NCBI RefSeq assembly: GCF_017312485.1
Contig: NZ_BMBA01000008.1
Coordinates: 25,784-89,783 of the forward strand
DNA: 64,000 bases
Direction: 5' to 3'
Source: Clostridium zeae
GTDB lineage: Bacteria > Bacillota > Clostridia > Clostridiales > Clostridiaceae
Shown here: positions 26,675-36,031 of the stretch, in pieces
Layout of the letters: each line of letters opens with the position of its first letter
Position numbering within the stretch: the stretch's first letter is position 1
Made by a program: the position numbers and the translations under genes
The notes under the pieces: generated by a model
Databases searched by the model: none
What the model was told of the DNA's origin: nothing
Seen by the model: the letters and a program-made list of their open reading frames with translations, nothing else

Positions 26675-27793
26675 TTACATGCTTGCCCATATTTTTTCAT
26701 ATTGTGATATAGTTTCTTCTACAAGTTTTCCCCAAGTGAAAGCCTTTGCTCTATTTATACCATAATCAATATATTCAGAACATTTCTTATTATCGTTGAA
26801 TAAGTAATCAATCTTTTCTGCCAACTCAACATCATTGATTGCTTCAAAAACAATTCCTCCATCACCTATAACTTCTGGTAGTGATGAAGTATTAGCAACT
26901 ATTGAAGGGCATCCACATGACATAGCCTCAAGAGGTGGAAGTCCAAATCCTTCATATAATGATGGAAATACAAATAACGAAGCCATATTGTAAAGTTCCA
27001 CCAAATCCTCTTCATCAATAAATCCTATAAACCTTACTCTATTCTCAAGATTATATTCTTTTATTATACTCATAAGAGAATCATTGGCATTTCCTCCTAT
27101 AACTAACTTAATCTCATCATCAAGCTTTACATGTCTCATTGATTTTATCAAAGTTTCTACATTCTTATGAGGCTTTAGGTTTCCTACATAAAGCAAAAAC
27201 TTTTCTGGAAGGTTATATTTAATCTTTACTTGATTCATTTGTTTCAAATCATCAATCACTTTAAATCTATCCCCTATACCATTATAGGTTACTATTACAT
27301 CCTCATCTTTTAAATCTATCCATGATAAAATTTCTTGTTTTGAAAACTCTGATACAGTAAATATAATATTACATTTCTTCGCTGAATATCTAACAATATA
27401 CTTATAATAATACTTATGGAAAGGAGAATAGAATTGTGGCAATCTCACATGATTTAAATCATGAATTGTCATTATCATCTCATTCTTTATAAATGGGCTT
27501 GAGACAAAAGATGGAGAGTGAAATATTGCCTTTCCACAGTATCTGTTTACTATTTTCGGAAGTTCTAACTGCTCAGTCAAAGATAAAAACTTAGATTTCA
27601 TTACTATAAAATCTATATCTGTTACACTTTGAAACATCTTTTCAGCCAACTTTATGTCATTAACTAAAAGTGAAAAGTAAACCCTTCCAGTTTTAACACT
27701 GTTCTTAATCAATTCATAAGTATATCTAGCTATTCCATGAAGATTTTCATCTATCATTCTAGCATCAATTATTACATGAATTCTATTTTCCAT
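26675..27793 (-). CDS. Family 4 glycosyltransferase
   Basis: This GT-B enzyme has an N-terminal [20 protein letters not shown] acceptor domain. The donor domain starts at [18 protein letters not shown]. The nucleotide-sugar motif is [19 protein letters not shown] (the Ex7E pair), followed by [10 protein letters not shown]. These features are common in mannosyltransferases of polysaccharide clusters. The 372-residue length is typical. It is the second gene of the cluster, 31 nt after the initiating sugar transferase, so it may add the second sugar of the repeat unit. A 235-bp gap separates it from manC. Confidence 0.9.
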   Translation of the reverse strand: MENRIHVIIDARMIDENLHGIARYTYELIKNSVKTGRVYFSLLVNDIKLAEKMFQSVTDIDFIVMKSKFLSLTEQLELPKIVNRYCGKAIFHSPSFVSSPFIKNEMIMTIHDLNHVRLPQFYSPFHKYYYKYIVRYSAKKCNIIFTVSEFSKQEILSWIDLKDEDVIVTYNGIGDRFKVIDDLKQMNQVKIKYNLPEKFLLYVGNLKPHKNVETLIKSMRHVKLDDEIKLVIGGNANDSLMSIIKEYNLENRVRFIGFIDEEDLVELYNMASLFVFPSLYEGFGLPPLEAMSCGCPSIVANTSSLPEVIGDGGIVFEAINDVELAEKIDYLFNDNKKCSEYIDYGINRAKAFTWGKLVEETISQYEKIWASM

Positions 27794-27824
27794 GATCTTT
27801 TAAATCCTTTCAATTTTTTCCAGT

Positions 27825-28493
27825 TTACATTGCGCCTTCTTTTCTCAAAACAGAAATGAAAGTCTTAAAAACTATCTTTATATCTAAAATCAAAGACTTG
27901 TTATCTACATAATACATATCCATTTGGACTCTTTCTTCATAGGTAGTATCACTTCTACCATTTGCTTGCCAATAACCAGTTAATCCTGGTGTAACTGAAA
28001 AAAGCTTGTCCGCCCATTCCCCATACTTCTCAATTTCTTTCTCAACTATTGGTCTTGGCCCCACTACACTCATATTTCCGACTAAAATATTAAAAAGTTG
28101 TGGAAGTTCATCTAAGCTTGTCTTTCTTAAAAAACTTCCTATTTTAGTTATTCTAGGATCATTTTCTAACTTAAAATTTATTGCAAATTCTTCTTTTTGC
28201 TCTTTGGTAAAGTTTTTGAATACCTCATCAGCATTTACTACCATTGTTCTAAACTTATATACTTTTATACTTTTACCGTACTTACCAATTCTTTTATGTC
28301 CAAAAACAGCTGGCCCTTCTGAGTCTAGTTTAATCAATGCAATCAAGATAATAAATATTGGAAAAAGCACTACTACACCTATTAGAGCGCTTATAAAATC
28401 AAACACTCTTTTCATAAACATGTATATAAAACTCTGTTCTTTTTTACTTTTTTTATTTTCAGATACCACATTTGCATTATCCATCATCTGCAT
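27825..28493 (-). CDS. Polyprenyl-phosphate sugar transferase (bacterial sugar transferase family)
   Basis: It starts repeat-unit synthesis by transferring a sugar phosphate to undecaprenyl phosphate. One hydrophobic segment (about 34-56) anchors the catalytic domain. Motifs are GHKRIGKYGKSIKVYKFRTM, TSLDELPQLFNILVGNMSVV with GPRP, and PGLTGYWQANGRSDTTYEER. At 222 residues it is the short form, lacking the N-terminal multi-helix region of WbaP. ATG 28493 is preceded by GGGGGAG. It is the first gene of the minus-strand polysaccharide cluster, so the promoter should lie in the following intergenic region. Confidence 0.93.
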   Translation of the reverse strand: MQMMDNANVVSENKKSKKEQSFIYMFMKRVFDFISALIGVVVLFPIFIILIALIKLDSEGPAVFGHKRIGKYGKSIKVYKFRTMVVNADEVFKNFTKEQKEEFAINFKLENDPRITKIGSFLRKTSLDELPQLFNILVGNMSVVGPRPIVEKEIEKYGEWADKLFSVTPGLTGYWQANGRSDTTYEERVQMDMYYVDNKSLILDIKIVFKTFISVLRKEGAM

Positions 28494-29408
28494 ATTACTC
28501 CCCCACCTTAGTCACTTTTTACATTAATATTATATATTCACAGAATAATTATGTCTATATTAATAAAATGTTGTCATTTTTCATTTCTCTTACAGCATAA
28601 ATATTATTTTACACCATTTATCATAATTAATAAATTCAATTTAGTTTAAAAGCTAAATAATCACTCAACATTTATCATGGTTTTGTGAATTATTTACCAT
28701 ATTTCTTGAAAATATTTTAACCCGATTAAATATTGTACTATATTTTTATTAGTAATATAATACCATTATTTACAATAACTTCACCAAATACTATTAAAAA
28801 TTTTAATTTTCCAATCTAAATATAAAATTGTACATGTCTAATTGATCTAAAAATAATGAGTTTAACTAAAAATATAATCTAATCGCTCTTTTATTTTTAT
28901 ATTTTCAGTGCTTAAACTTTTATTATCTAGGCTAATCATTATATTACTATTAAGTGGAGTTTTTAACCTTATTTCATCTTTTATAGTTTCACTTTAGTAA
29001 AGAACCATCTAATAATATTCTAACTTATTCATAATGCTTCTCTCATAATTTTTTCATCTTGCCAAAATTCTCTCTGAACTATTTCATAGTTCATAAACTC
29101 CTCCTTCTAAATTATTCATTTAAGCAAAATTCTTATTTAGTTTATTACGTTAAAGTATCATACTACACTTCAATGTTTCCCTTAAATTTTACTTTTCGTA
29201 ATATTTCGCATTATAAGATTATAATAATTTATATTATAAGTTCAATCCCTATATATACCTAGTTGTTAAGAAATTTGTAATAATTTATTCTTAACTCAGT
29301 AAAAACTACGCTGTATATGTGAACACTTTGGTTGATGAGTCTATAAGACAGTAATATTATTATATCATTAACAAATCGAATAACATTTAATTATTTACAA
29401 ATAAGCAA
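28494..29408. other. Intergenic region holding a decayed gene pair
   Basis: From 28494 to about 28870 the DNA is A+T-rich and probably carries the promoter of the polysaccharide cluster; nothing was assigned. From 28871 to 29290 it is a degenerate copy of 32500-33350, annotated separately. The rest is featureless up to the terminator at 29409. Confidence 0.6.
28871..29094 (-). pseudogene. Decayed, deleted copy of the gene pair at 32392-33156
   Basis: The frame from ATG 29094 reads MNYEIVQREFWQDEKIM, matching the start of the gene at 33156, and then joins REAL and a stop at 29029. About 450 bp found in the intact copy is missing. The second frame, from ATG 29032, reads MNKLEYY-stop-MVLY-stop, followed by a readable match to the rest of the 87-residue partner (LDNKSLSTENIKIKER). 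It has two in-frame stops, so neither gene is functional. Similarity continues upstream to about 29290, ending with the shared GTTAAGAAATTTGTAA, so flanking DNA was copied too. Confidence 0.85.
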
Positions 29409-29439
29409 AACTCCAGAAGAAGTCAATTCTACTGGAGTT
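29409..29439 (-). terminator. Terminator of the acetyltransferase pair
   Basis: AACTCCAG (29409-29416) pairs with CTGGAGTT (29432-29439), with an inner AGAA/TTCT extension. The minus strand continues TTTTGC. It lies 26 nt past the AlgJ-like stop. Confidence 0.7.
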
Positions 29440-29465
29440 AAGAATCATAATAAAAACTATTTACT

Positions 29466-30581
29466 CTAATTATAATACCTACCCCTATTATATAAAGTAA
29501 ATGATTGCAACTTTTCAATATATCTTTCTACACCTTCGTAAACTATAATGTCAGGTCTTTCCTTTTCAATATCTGAAGGCTTAAAACTTTCTCCATGAAT
29601 AAATACTGTTGATGCGAAGTTTTTAGGTATATAATCAAACATTGCTTCTGAGAAGGAATCTCTAATTACAAGAATCTTTCTCTTATCCAACGCATTAGAT
29701 TCATATTTTATATAACTCTCGTCAGCAGTCTTCTTCACTAAATTAACCTTTATGTCATCATGAAATCCCGATATAGAAAACATCTTATCATCATTAAAAT
29801 ATGAAGTTAAATTTAACATATTAGCTAAATCTCCACTACATTTACTTTCATCTAAAATTTTTACGTCCTTTAGATATAATCGATTTCCAGTCAACTTATC
29901 AGCCAGTTCTTGGCTACCTATAAATCCACCGATTTGATTCCAATGAGTATCATATTTATAGTAGATCTGATACTTTTTTTTAGCCTCTAACAATTCCGAT
30001 TTCGGGTAAATTACCGGAATATCTGTATTCTCTGATATATATTTTGCAGTTTGATCTGCAATAGTGATATTACCTTCAACTTTTATATTACTCGGCATAT
30101 GCTCAGAATACATAATTTCCTTGTCCGGAGCTAAGAACAAAACAAATTTTATATTTTTATTTTTCAAATACGCTTCTACTTTTTCTAATCTATCCTTCAA
30201 TGATGATAATTGCTGGTCAGAAAAAAGATTGTTCCTTTGATAATCTGAAATAGGATCTCCATCATCTTCATCTTTATAGAACAACCAATTGTTGTCACCT
30301 AACAAAACACGTTCAGAGCTTATTGTATGAAAAAATTTTATATTAATAAGATTATTTAATTTTACAAACTGATTCTTGAAAGCTATATTATCATCATAAT
30401 ACTCTTCATATTGCCTTGGATATATACATATATTTTTAAATGAAAATGTAGGTTTTTCACTCAATTTCTTCTTTTGAAAGTTTCTTGTATCTACATAACC
30501 TTTTAAAAAGAAAAATAAAATATTTGGGGCTAAAAGTGCTATTATAAAAACTGTAATAAAAATCCGCTGCCTTTTTTTCAT
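29466..30581 (-). CDS. AlgJ/AlgX-like SGNH O-acetyltransferase component
   Basis: It is a membrane-anchored extracytoplasmic protein that likely transfers acetyl groups to polysaccharide together with the MBOAT partner. One N-terminal helix (about 7-27) anchors it. The SGNH-like catalytic set is visible: Asp211-His213 in YKYDTHWNQIGG and Ser309 in VIRDSFSEAMFDY, with NNWLFYKDEDDGDP in the family-typical position. The 371-residue length matches AlgJ-like proteins. The gap to the MBOAT gene is 11 nt, so the two form an operon. The target polymer is probably the product of the adjacent cluster, but this is inference. Confidence 0.85.
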   Translation of the reverse strand: MKKRQRIFITVFIIALLAPNILFFFLKGYVDTRNFQKKKLSEKPTFSFKNICIYPRQYEEYYDDNIAFKNQFVKLNNLINIKFFHTISSERVLLGDNNWLFYKDEDDGDPISDYQRNNLFSDQQLSSLKDRLEKVEAYLKNKNIKFVLFLAPDKEIMYSEHMPSNIKVEGNITIADQTAKYISENTDIPVIYPKSELLEAKKKYQIYYKYDTHWNQIGGFIGSQELADKLTGNRLYLKDVKILDESKCSGDLANMLNLTSYFNDDKMFSISGFHDDIKVNLVKKTADESYIKYESNALDKRKILVIRDSFSEAMFDYIPKNFASTVFIHGESFKPSDIEKERPDIIVYEGVERYIEKLQSFTLYNRGRYYN

Positions 30582-30592
30582 ATTCTCACCTC

Positions 30593-31999
30593 CTAAAACT
30601 GGAAATAAATAAATGACTTTATTGAACTTGAAACAAGCATCATGATAGATACAAATAGTATAACTAACTGAGCTATACTTTCAGTGATATATATTTTTTT
30701 CTCATCATAAACTGCCCACTTTAGCTTTTTAACTAAACTCTGAAGAATACCAGATAGCAAAATACCTACAATAATAAATATTGTAATTCTTGTATCAATG
30801 AACTTTGCTACATAGTAATGCCCTGAACTATGTATAAACATTATTTTAATATATTCCACCGCAATATGTAGGTTATCAGCTCTAAAGATTACCCAAGCTG
30901 TAATAATGATAAGAAGAGAATAAATATGATTAATAAACTTTAACTTATTATTTCTTAGCCATTTACCTAGAAACATTCTTTCTAACACCAAGAAAACACC
31001 ATAAAATAATCCCCATGCAATATATTTAAAACCTGCTCCATGCCAAAATCCTGTAACAAAAAATACTACTAGAAGATTTAGATACGTCCTCAAGTTTCCT
31101 TTACGGTTTCCCCCTAAAGGAATATACAAATATTCTTTAAACCATGTTGATAGTGATATATGCCATCTTCTCCAAAAGTCTTGAACTGAATCTGCCAAAT
31201 AAGGATAATTGAAATTTTCTATAAAATCAAACCCAAAAATTTTTCCTAATCCTATTGCCATATCTGAATATCCAGAAAAATCATAATATATTTGAAGTGT
31301 ATATAAAATAGCCGCTACCCACATCAAACCTGTACCTATTTGTGAAGCTGGCTCTCTCAGTATACTATCAGTTACAGCACCAAAAGTATTCGCTAAAATC
31401 ACTTTTTTCCCTAAACCATAAATAAACCTTTTTATTCCATATGCCGTTTTTGAAGTATTTATCGGATGGGCTGTTATTTGCCCTTCAATTTCATGGTATT
31501 TATTAATCGGGCCTGCCATAATTTGAGGAAAAAATGAAATATAAAGAGCAAAATCTAATATACTTTTTTGCGACTTACTGTTCTTTCTGTATACATCAAT
31601 AATATAAGATAAAGAAAGGAATGTATAAAATGAAATTCCAATTGGCAATACTATATTATTAATTGATAGAAGTTCATGATTAGTCACAGCATTTATTTTC
31701 TTAGCAAAAAACTCGTAATATTTGTAATAACCTAGAAAAAAGAGATTTATACAAACATCTAATATAAGAAATATTTTACGTATGCCTTCTCTTTTCTGTT
31801 TTTCTATAAGTAAACCGAGAACATAGTTTACACCAATAGAAAAAATTAAAAGTATAATATATTGTGGCTGCCCCCAGGTATAAAATAATATACTTGAAAT
31901 TAATAACATCACGTTCCTATATCTTGCCCCCACTACTCGATACAAGACAAAAACCAATGGGAAGAAGCAATATAAAAATATAAACGAACTAAATTCCAC
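30593..31999 (-). CDS. MBOAT family O-acyltransferase (AlgI/PatA-like)
   Basis: This multi-helix membrane protein moves an acyl group, usually acetyl, across the membrane for O-acetylation. About ten to twelve helices are present. Diagnostic MBOAT blocks are YDFSGYSDMAIGLGKIFGF, RRWHISLSTWFKEYLYIPLG and FFVTGFWHGAGFKYIAWG, the last with the conserved His. GTG 31999 is preferred: GAGGAGG lies 9 nt upstream, and the frame opening at TTG 32017 contains that ribosome binding site. The 468 residues are normal. It is cotranscribed with the AlgJ-like gene, the usual two-component O-acetylation system. Confidence 0.93.
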   Translation of the reverse strand: MEFSSFIFLYCFFPLVFVLYRVVGARYRNVMLLISSILFYTWGQPQYIILLIFSIGVNYVLGLLIEKQKREGIRKIFLILDVCINLFFLGYYKYYEFFAKKINAVTNHELLSINNIVLPIGISFYTFLSLSYIIDVYRKNSKSQKSILDFALYISFFPQIMAGPINKYHEIEGQITAHPINTSKTAYGIKRFIYGLGKKVILANTFGAVTDSILREPASQIGTGLMWVAAILYTLQIYYDFSGYSDMAIGLGKIFGFDFIENFNYPYLADSVQDFWRRWHISLSTWFKEYLYIPLGGNRKGNLRTYLNLLVVFFVTGFWHGAGFKYIAWGLFYGVFLVLERMFLGKWLRNNKLKFINHIYSLLIIITAWVIFRADNLHIAVEYIKIMFIHSSGHYYVAKFIDTRITIFIIVGILLSGILQSLVKKLKWAVYDEKKIYITESIAQLVILFVSIMMLVSSSIKSFIYFQF

Positions 32000-32391
32000 T
32001 CTGTTTTTCCTCCTCAATTTTAAACTGTCACGTTTACTAGTGCACTTTTAAACTATTACATACCAAATAATACTATCAGTTTCTATAAGTTAACGCAATA
32101 AAATTACAAATTTTATTTTATGCAAAATTTTTATAGTTTATTTCTATGTAATATTTCTTCCTATTGAGTTACTCCAGCTTTTCATTCTAATATAAACCAA
32201 GCATTCTATCGGATTTAGTCAGACTTTATAAGATCTTTTTATCATCTCTAAATCTAATAGGATTTTAAAATACGTTACAAAAACAAGAGTCAATAGTAAA
32301 TTCTTAGAATTCACCATTGACTTTATATTCCTCTATTTTTCTTATTCAAAACATATGATTTAGTTCTATATTTCAATATACTCCAAGTAAT
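32000..32391. other. 392-bp intergenic region
   Basis: It holds the terminator at 32288-32322 and otherwise A+T-rich sequence. It should contain the promoter of the MBOAT-AlgJ operon, which I could not assign. Confidence 0.5.
32288..32322 (-). terminator. Terminator of the phage-like gene pair
   Basis: AGTCAAT (32288-32294) pairs with ATTGACT (32316-32322), with GT/AC and an inner palindromic ATTCTTAGAAT. The minus strand then reads CTTGTTTTTG. Confidence 0.65.
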
Positions 32392-32655
32392 TCAATTTAA
32401 AATCCCTTGATTTTCATATTGATTATTGTAGCATAAGATCCCTATAGTTCTAATATTTCTATTCCTACCAACAAAACCATTACTTTTTAATTGCAAAACC
32501 TCTAACTGTTCTTTTATTCTTATATTTTCAGTATTTAGCCTTTTATTATCTAAGCTAAGCATTATATTCCTCTTAAGTAGAGTCTTTAACCTTCTTTCAT
32601 TCTTTATAATTTCACTTTCATAAAGAGCCATCTTATAATATTCAAACTTAGTCAT
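32392..32655 (-). CDS. Small coiled-coil hypothetical protein (87 aa)
   Basis: The product is not recognised. The 87 residues are dominated by a charged helix (residues 3-60) rich in Lys, Arg, Glu, Asn and Leu, with a coiled-coil look. A short Gly/Asn-rich tail follows. ATG 32655 has GGGGAGG upstream. The gene starts 12 nt after the end of the DnaD-like gene at 32668, so they are one operon. The same pair exists as a decayed copy at 28871-29094, where this gene has two stops. Pairing with a replication-type protein suggests a phage or integrative-element origin. Confidence 0.65.
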   Translation of the reverse strand: MTKFEYYKMALYESEIIKNERRLKTLLKRNIMLSLDNKRLNTENIRIKEQLEVLQLKSNGFVGRNRNIRTIGILCYNNQYENQGILN

Positions 32656-32667
32656 AATGCTCCTCCC

Positions 32668-33156
32668 CTAATTTTTATACGAATCAGTTTCATTACTTCT
32701 TTTAAACTGTAGTTCTTTTATATCATAATAGGTTAACTTTTTATCACAAAACTGAGTATATAAATCTAACGCCCATTTCTTTCTTATATTTAATGCCACG
32801 TAAGTCACTAGTGACTTGTCTATCACTAAGCTTAGCTGCTTTTTCATGGATTCTTCCATGACCTTTCCGCCTTTTATAAGATTATACTTGCCCCACTTTT
32901 CGATAGCAACTTCGTTAGTATCTTCATTGTAAGCTATGACCTTATATTTACTTACAAGGCTATTTATCACGTTACAAACTTGGTCTATTTCATATCCAGT
33001 ATGATTCTTAATTTGTTCTTTTGTTATCTTATAGATACCAATATTACTGCTATATGGATTAGTCAATAAATAGAGATAAAGATATCTCTCTTCAGCAGTC
33101 ATACTCATAATCTTTTCATCCTGCCAAAATTCTCTCTGAATTATTTTATAATTCAT
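32668..33156 (-). CDS. Winged-helix replication-type protein (DnaD/phage replisome-organizer-like N-terminus)
   Basis: The first 100 residues resemble the N-terminal winged helix of phage replication or DnaD-like proteins: REFWQDEKIMSMTAEERYLYLYLLTNPY, then SNIGIYKITKEQI, with LVSKYKVIAYNEDTNEVAIEKWGKYN. The typical C-terminal DnaD motif is absent. Residues 100-162 are basic and helical. ATG 33156 has GGGGGAAGAG upstream. In phages such proteins load helicase. Here no other phage genes surround it, so it is probably a remnant or a domesticated gene. Lys and Asn richness matches its neighbours. A deleted copy lies at 29029-29094. Confidence 0.65.
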   Translation of the reverse strand: MNYKIIQREFWQDEKIMSMTAEERYLYLYLLTNPYSSNIGIYKITKEQIKNHTGYEIDQVCNVINSLVSKYKVIAYNEDTNEVAIEKWGKYNLIKGGKVMEESMKKQLSLVIDKSLVTYVALNIRKKWALDLYTQFCDKKLTYYDIKELQFKRSNETDSYKN

Positions 33157-33364
33157 AAACTCTTCCCCCTAATTAATTATTTAAATAAAATTCTCAATTT
33201 AATTTATTAATTTAAAATATCCTGATGTAACTTCATTATTACCTTAAGCTTTATTTTATGGAATATTTTGTATTATACTGATATAGTATTTTATTTAACA
33301 AACTCCGTCAATACATCTAACAAAATGTTAAGAAATTTGTAAGAATATGTTTTTAGTGTAACAA

Positions 33365-33398
33365 AAAGCTAGTACAAACAATAAGTTTATACTAGCTT
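33365..33398 (-). terminator. Terminator of the mntA-hepT operon
   Basis: AAGCTAGTA (33366-33374) pairs with TACTAGCTT (33390-33398). The minus strand continues with TTTTTG. It lies about 40 nt past the hepT stop. Confidence 0.75.
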
Positions 33399-33436
33399 GA
33401 AAAATTATAGATCATTGCCTATACTAAACACTTGGA

Positions 33437-33850
33437 CTACAAATATTCAGTAACTATCTTCATAAAAATCTCTATATCTTTTAGATTGTTTATTATTATG
33501 TCATACACTAATTCTCTATCTAACCTTATATAATCATGAACTAATATATTTCTAAACCCTGCCATATTAGATAAATTAATACTTAAATCTTTATCAATTA
33601 TATTATTTTCATATAATATTTCAAATGCTTCTCTATTACTTTCTGGTCTTCTAAATCTCATATCTGCTATTACATGATTTGATATATCTATTACACACTC
33701 AATAGATAGGTGTAAAAATCTTTCACTAGCCCCATATATAAAAGCATCATTTAGATATTCTTCTTTTGAATGTACTTTAATTTTTTTTAGAAAACCTACA
33801 TACTCTTTAAGTTTACTTAATCTAGAAAGTACAACATCTCTTTTTACCAC
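33437..33850 (-). CDS. hepT: HepT-type HEPN ribonuclease toxin
   Basis: It is the toxin of a type VII toxin-antitoxin module, a cytoplasmic HEPN-domain RNase. The all-helical 137-residue protein carries RNILVHDY near residue 110, an exact RX4HXY motif. Arg and His form the active site, and the Tyr is the residue that the MntA partner adenylylates in studied systems. The start is GTG 33850. Its ribosome binding site GGAGGTG lies within the last codons of mntA, so translation is coupled. Six nucleotides separate the genes. Here the antitoxin gene comes first. A role in element maintenance or phage defence is inference. Confidence 0.87.
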   Translation of the reverse strand: MVKRDVVLSRLSKLKEYVGFLKKIKVHSKEEYLNDAFIYGASERFLHLSIECVIDISNHVIADMRFRRPESNREAFEILYENNIIDKDLSINLSNMAGFRNILVHDYIRLDRELVYDIIINNLKDIEIFMKIVTEYL

Positions 33851-33856
33851 TTAGTT

Positions 33857-34273
33857 TTACACCTCCATATTTTTTATATCCTGAAGCATTAAATCATCGT
33901 AATATTTAATAAAATACTTATAATCAAAGTATTCTCTCATAGCTAATGACTCAAAAGAAATTCTTTCCTCATTATCTTTTATAACAAGTCCTTCTTTAAT
34001 TATCTCATACTTAAGCACTGGTGAATCAATATTTAATAACACTATATCTACTTCTCTACTAAATATCTTTTTTCCTATATCAATTATTCGCCCTCTTAAA
34101 AAAACAGCTTCTAAACTTTCTAAATTATTTTCTAACATTAAAGCGATATCTACATCACTTTCTTCATTATTTTCTTTTCTTGCATAGGATCCAAAAAGGT
34201 ATGCAAACTTTATATTGCAGAACTTTTCAATTTCTAATATAAATATTGCAATAGCATCTTCTATATCTTTCAT
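33857..34273 (-). CDS. mntA: MntA-type nucleotidyltransferase antitoxin
   Basis: It is a minimal nucleotidyltransferase that neutralises HepT by transferring AMP to its RX4HXY tyrosine. FGSYARKENNEESDVDIAL contains an exact GSX10DXD catalytic motif near residue 30. The later DIVLLN supplies the third acidic residue. ATG 34273 is chosen because GGGAGG lies 7 nt upstream. Frame sequence up to 34300 lacks a ribosome binding site. The product is 138 residues, normal for the family. It is the first gene of the operon. Confidence 0.87.
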   Translation of the reverse strand: MKDIEDAIAIFILEIEKFCNIKFAYLFGSYARKENNEESDVDIALMLENNLESLEAVFLRGRIIDIGKKIFSREVDIVLLNIDSPVLKYEIIKEGLVIKDNEERISFESLAMREYFDYKYFIKYYDDLMLQDIKNMEV

Positions 34274-34527
34274 ACTAATTCCTCCCAACCCCATATTCAA
34301 ATATAGAGCTTTTGAATAAGCCCTAAACTATACTTGTAAAAGTGTTAACAATTGTCTGTATCTTTATTATATGTCAAATAGGTTCTGTCATAAACATAAT
34401 TTTTATAAAGAAGTCACTTCTCCCACTCATGTTGTCAATAAAGTCTTAACTTCATACAAAATTAAAAGGGATTTTTAGCTTTTACGTAGAATAAAGTATT
34501 CTTATCAAATTCTAAAGGGGAACTGCG

Positions 34528-35289
34528 ATGATATACGTTTTTAAATTCATAGCAAATCTTATATTGCCTCCTGGATGCTTTATTATTTTAGTGATAGTTT
34601 TAGGAGTACTGCAATATAGACGTGAAAAGAAAATAGCAAAGTTACCACTAATAATTGCAGCTCTTATTTATATAACTTCAATTCCTTTAACTGCAAACTT
34701 TATGATTCATTCATTAGAATATAAATTTAGTCAACCTTCGAAACTTAACGGAGATGTAATCGTGATGCTTGGAGGAGGGGCTACACTTAGCTCTCCAGAC
34801 CTTAGTGGTGCTGGAAACCTATCAGGAAGCTCAGCTAACCGATTGTTAACTACTGCGCGTTTACATAATAAAACTAACCTTCCCATAATCATATCTGGAG
34901 GTTCAGTTTATGGTGAGATTGGTAGTGAAGCTGAAATCGCTAAAAGGCAACTTATAGACCTAGGAATAAGTGAAAAAGATATAATAGCTGAAGATAAGAG
35001 CCGTACCACTACAGAAAATGCAATATATACATCAAAAATCATGGAAAATCATCATTTTTTAAAACCTATATTAGTTACTTCAGCTTTCCATATGGACCGT
35101 TCAATTATAAATTTCACTAGTGCCAATATTAAGAATGTTATTCCTTATCCTTCTGATTATTTTACTAATGCTAAATTAACAATAGGCTTTAAATCCTTTG
35201 TGCCAAATGCTAGTAGTTTTGATACTACTGTAATAGCTTTACATGAATATCTTGGCATGCTTCAGCTTTGGATTAAAACTATAATTTAA
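34528..35289 (+). CDS. YdcF/DUF218 family membrane protein
   Basis: Two N-terminal hydrophobic segments (about 4-25 and 37-55) precede a DUF218 domain. The domain's family features are DVIVMLGGGA near residue 75, LPIIISGGSVYGE, EDKSRTTTENAIYTSKI and PILVTSAFHMDRS. Proteins of this family (SanA/ElyC/YdcF) act in envelope processes such as undecaprenyl-phosphate metabolism, but the reaction is not established. The 253 residues are normal. ATG 34528 follows AAAGGGGAACTGCG. The gene is monocistronic and ends at the terminator at 35321. Confidence 0.88.
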   Translation: MIYVFKFIANLILPPGCFIILVIVLGVLQYRREKKIAKLPLIIAALIYITSIPLTANFMIHSLEYKFSQPSKLNGDVIVMLGGGATLSSPDLSGAGNLSGSSANRLLTTARLHNKTNLPIIISGGSVYGEIGSEAEIAKRQLIDLGISEKDIIAEDKSRTTTENAIYTSKIMENHHFLKPILVTSAFHMDRSIINFTSANIKNVIPYPSDYFTNAKLTIGFKSFVPNASSFDTTVIALHEYLGMLQLWIKTII

Positions 35290-35320
35290 AAGTTTATTTA
35301 TTATCTTTTATAGCCTAATA

Positions 35321-35361
35321 AAAAACTATTAGCTGATCAATATATCACTAATAGTTTTTTT
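35321..35361 (+). terminator. Terminator of the DUF218 gene
   Basis: AAAAACTATTAG (35321-35332) pairs with CTAATAGTTTTT (35348 onward), followed by a T-run. It lies 32 nt past the stop. Confidence 0.85.
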
Positions 35362-35527
35362 ATATTATCAATTAATTTATTACACTCTTCAATTACAAAG
35401 AACTCAGAAACATGTAAAAGTAAAACTGTATTAGCCTTGATATTTTACAACCTACAAGATTTCGTATATTAAAAGCCACTTAAGTTAATACTTAGTATAA
35501 AGCATACAAATTGGAGGTTTTGGATAA

Positions 35528-35965
35528 ATGATCTCTAATAGATACATAAAAATTTTAGTAATTGTTCTAACAATAATTAGTTGTTTATACCTGGTAACTA
35601 TCACTTCATCAAAGACATCAAAAGCGGCAAACTATACTTCTGCAAGCAAAGAGCTATCCAAAGATCTCTTTCCTGAAAAAAGAGGAGATCCTTCTTATGA
35701 TTATATAATAGGAAAAGATCACCTTCCTCATTTTCGTGTTTTCTTCTGGGTTCCTAAAGATGCTAAAAAATATATCCCTTATGCGGATAAGGGAGTAAAA
35801 ACAGATGTATCAGAACATGGAAGTATAGAGAAATGGTCTGTGATTGAAACTAATAAAATCAATGCAGATGATAAACTAGTTTTAATATATGTACCTAAAA
35901 CTTTCGTACTATTACAAAGTAAGGGATTTCAGAATAAAATACATCTACATTACCAAGTAAATTAA
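35528..35965 (+). CDS. Hypothetical exported protein (145 aa)
   Basis: The product is not recognised. An N-terminal signal peptide or anchor (about 7-27) ends near SKA at residues 31-33. The remaining 110 residues are soluble, with alternating strands and a DPSYDYIIGKDHLPHFRVFF segment. No Cys is present in the mature part. ATG 35528 follows TTGGAGG. It is a single gene between the terminator at 35321 and a convergent VanZ gene. An extracytoplasmic location is the only supported statement. Confidence 0.65.
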   Translation: MISNRYIKILVIVLTIISCLYLVTITSSKTSKAANYTSASKELSKDLFPEKRGDPSYDYIIGKDHLPHFRVFFWVPKDAKKYIPYADKGVKTDVSEHGSIEKWSVIETNKINADDKLVLIYVPKTFVLLQSKGFQNKIHLHYQVN

Positions 35966-36031
35966 ATTACATTCTTCCTTTATATTTTTATTAAAACTAT
36001 AGATAGCAGCACGCTTAACACTATTTCCTTA

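Noticed and set aside
28006..28527. 173-codon plus-strand open frame
   Set aside because: It lies entirely opposite the well-supported sugar transferase gene and has no ribosome binding site.
29059..29262. Plus-strand 67-codon open frame
   Set aside because: It falls in the decayed duplicate region and its product has no gene-like character.
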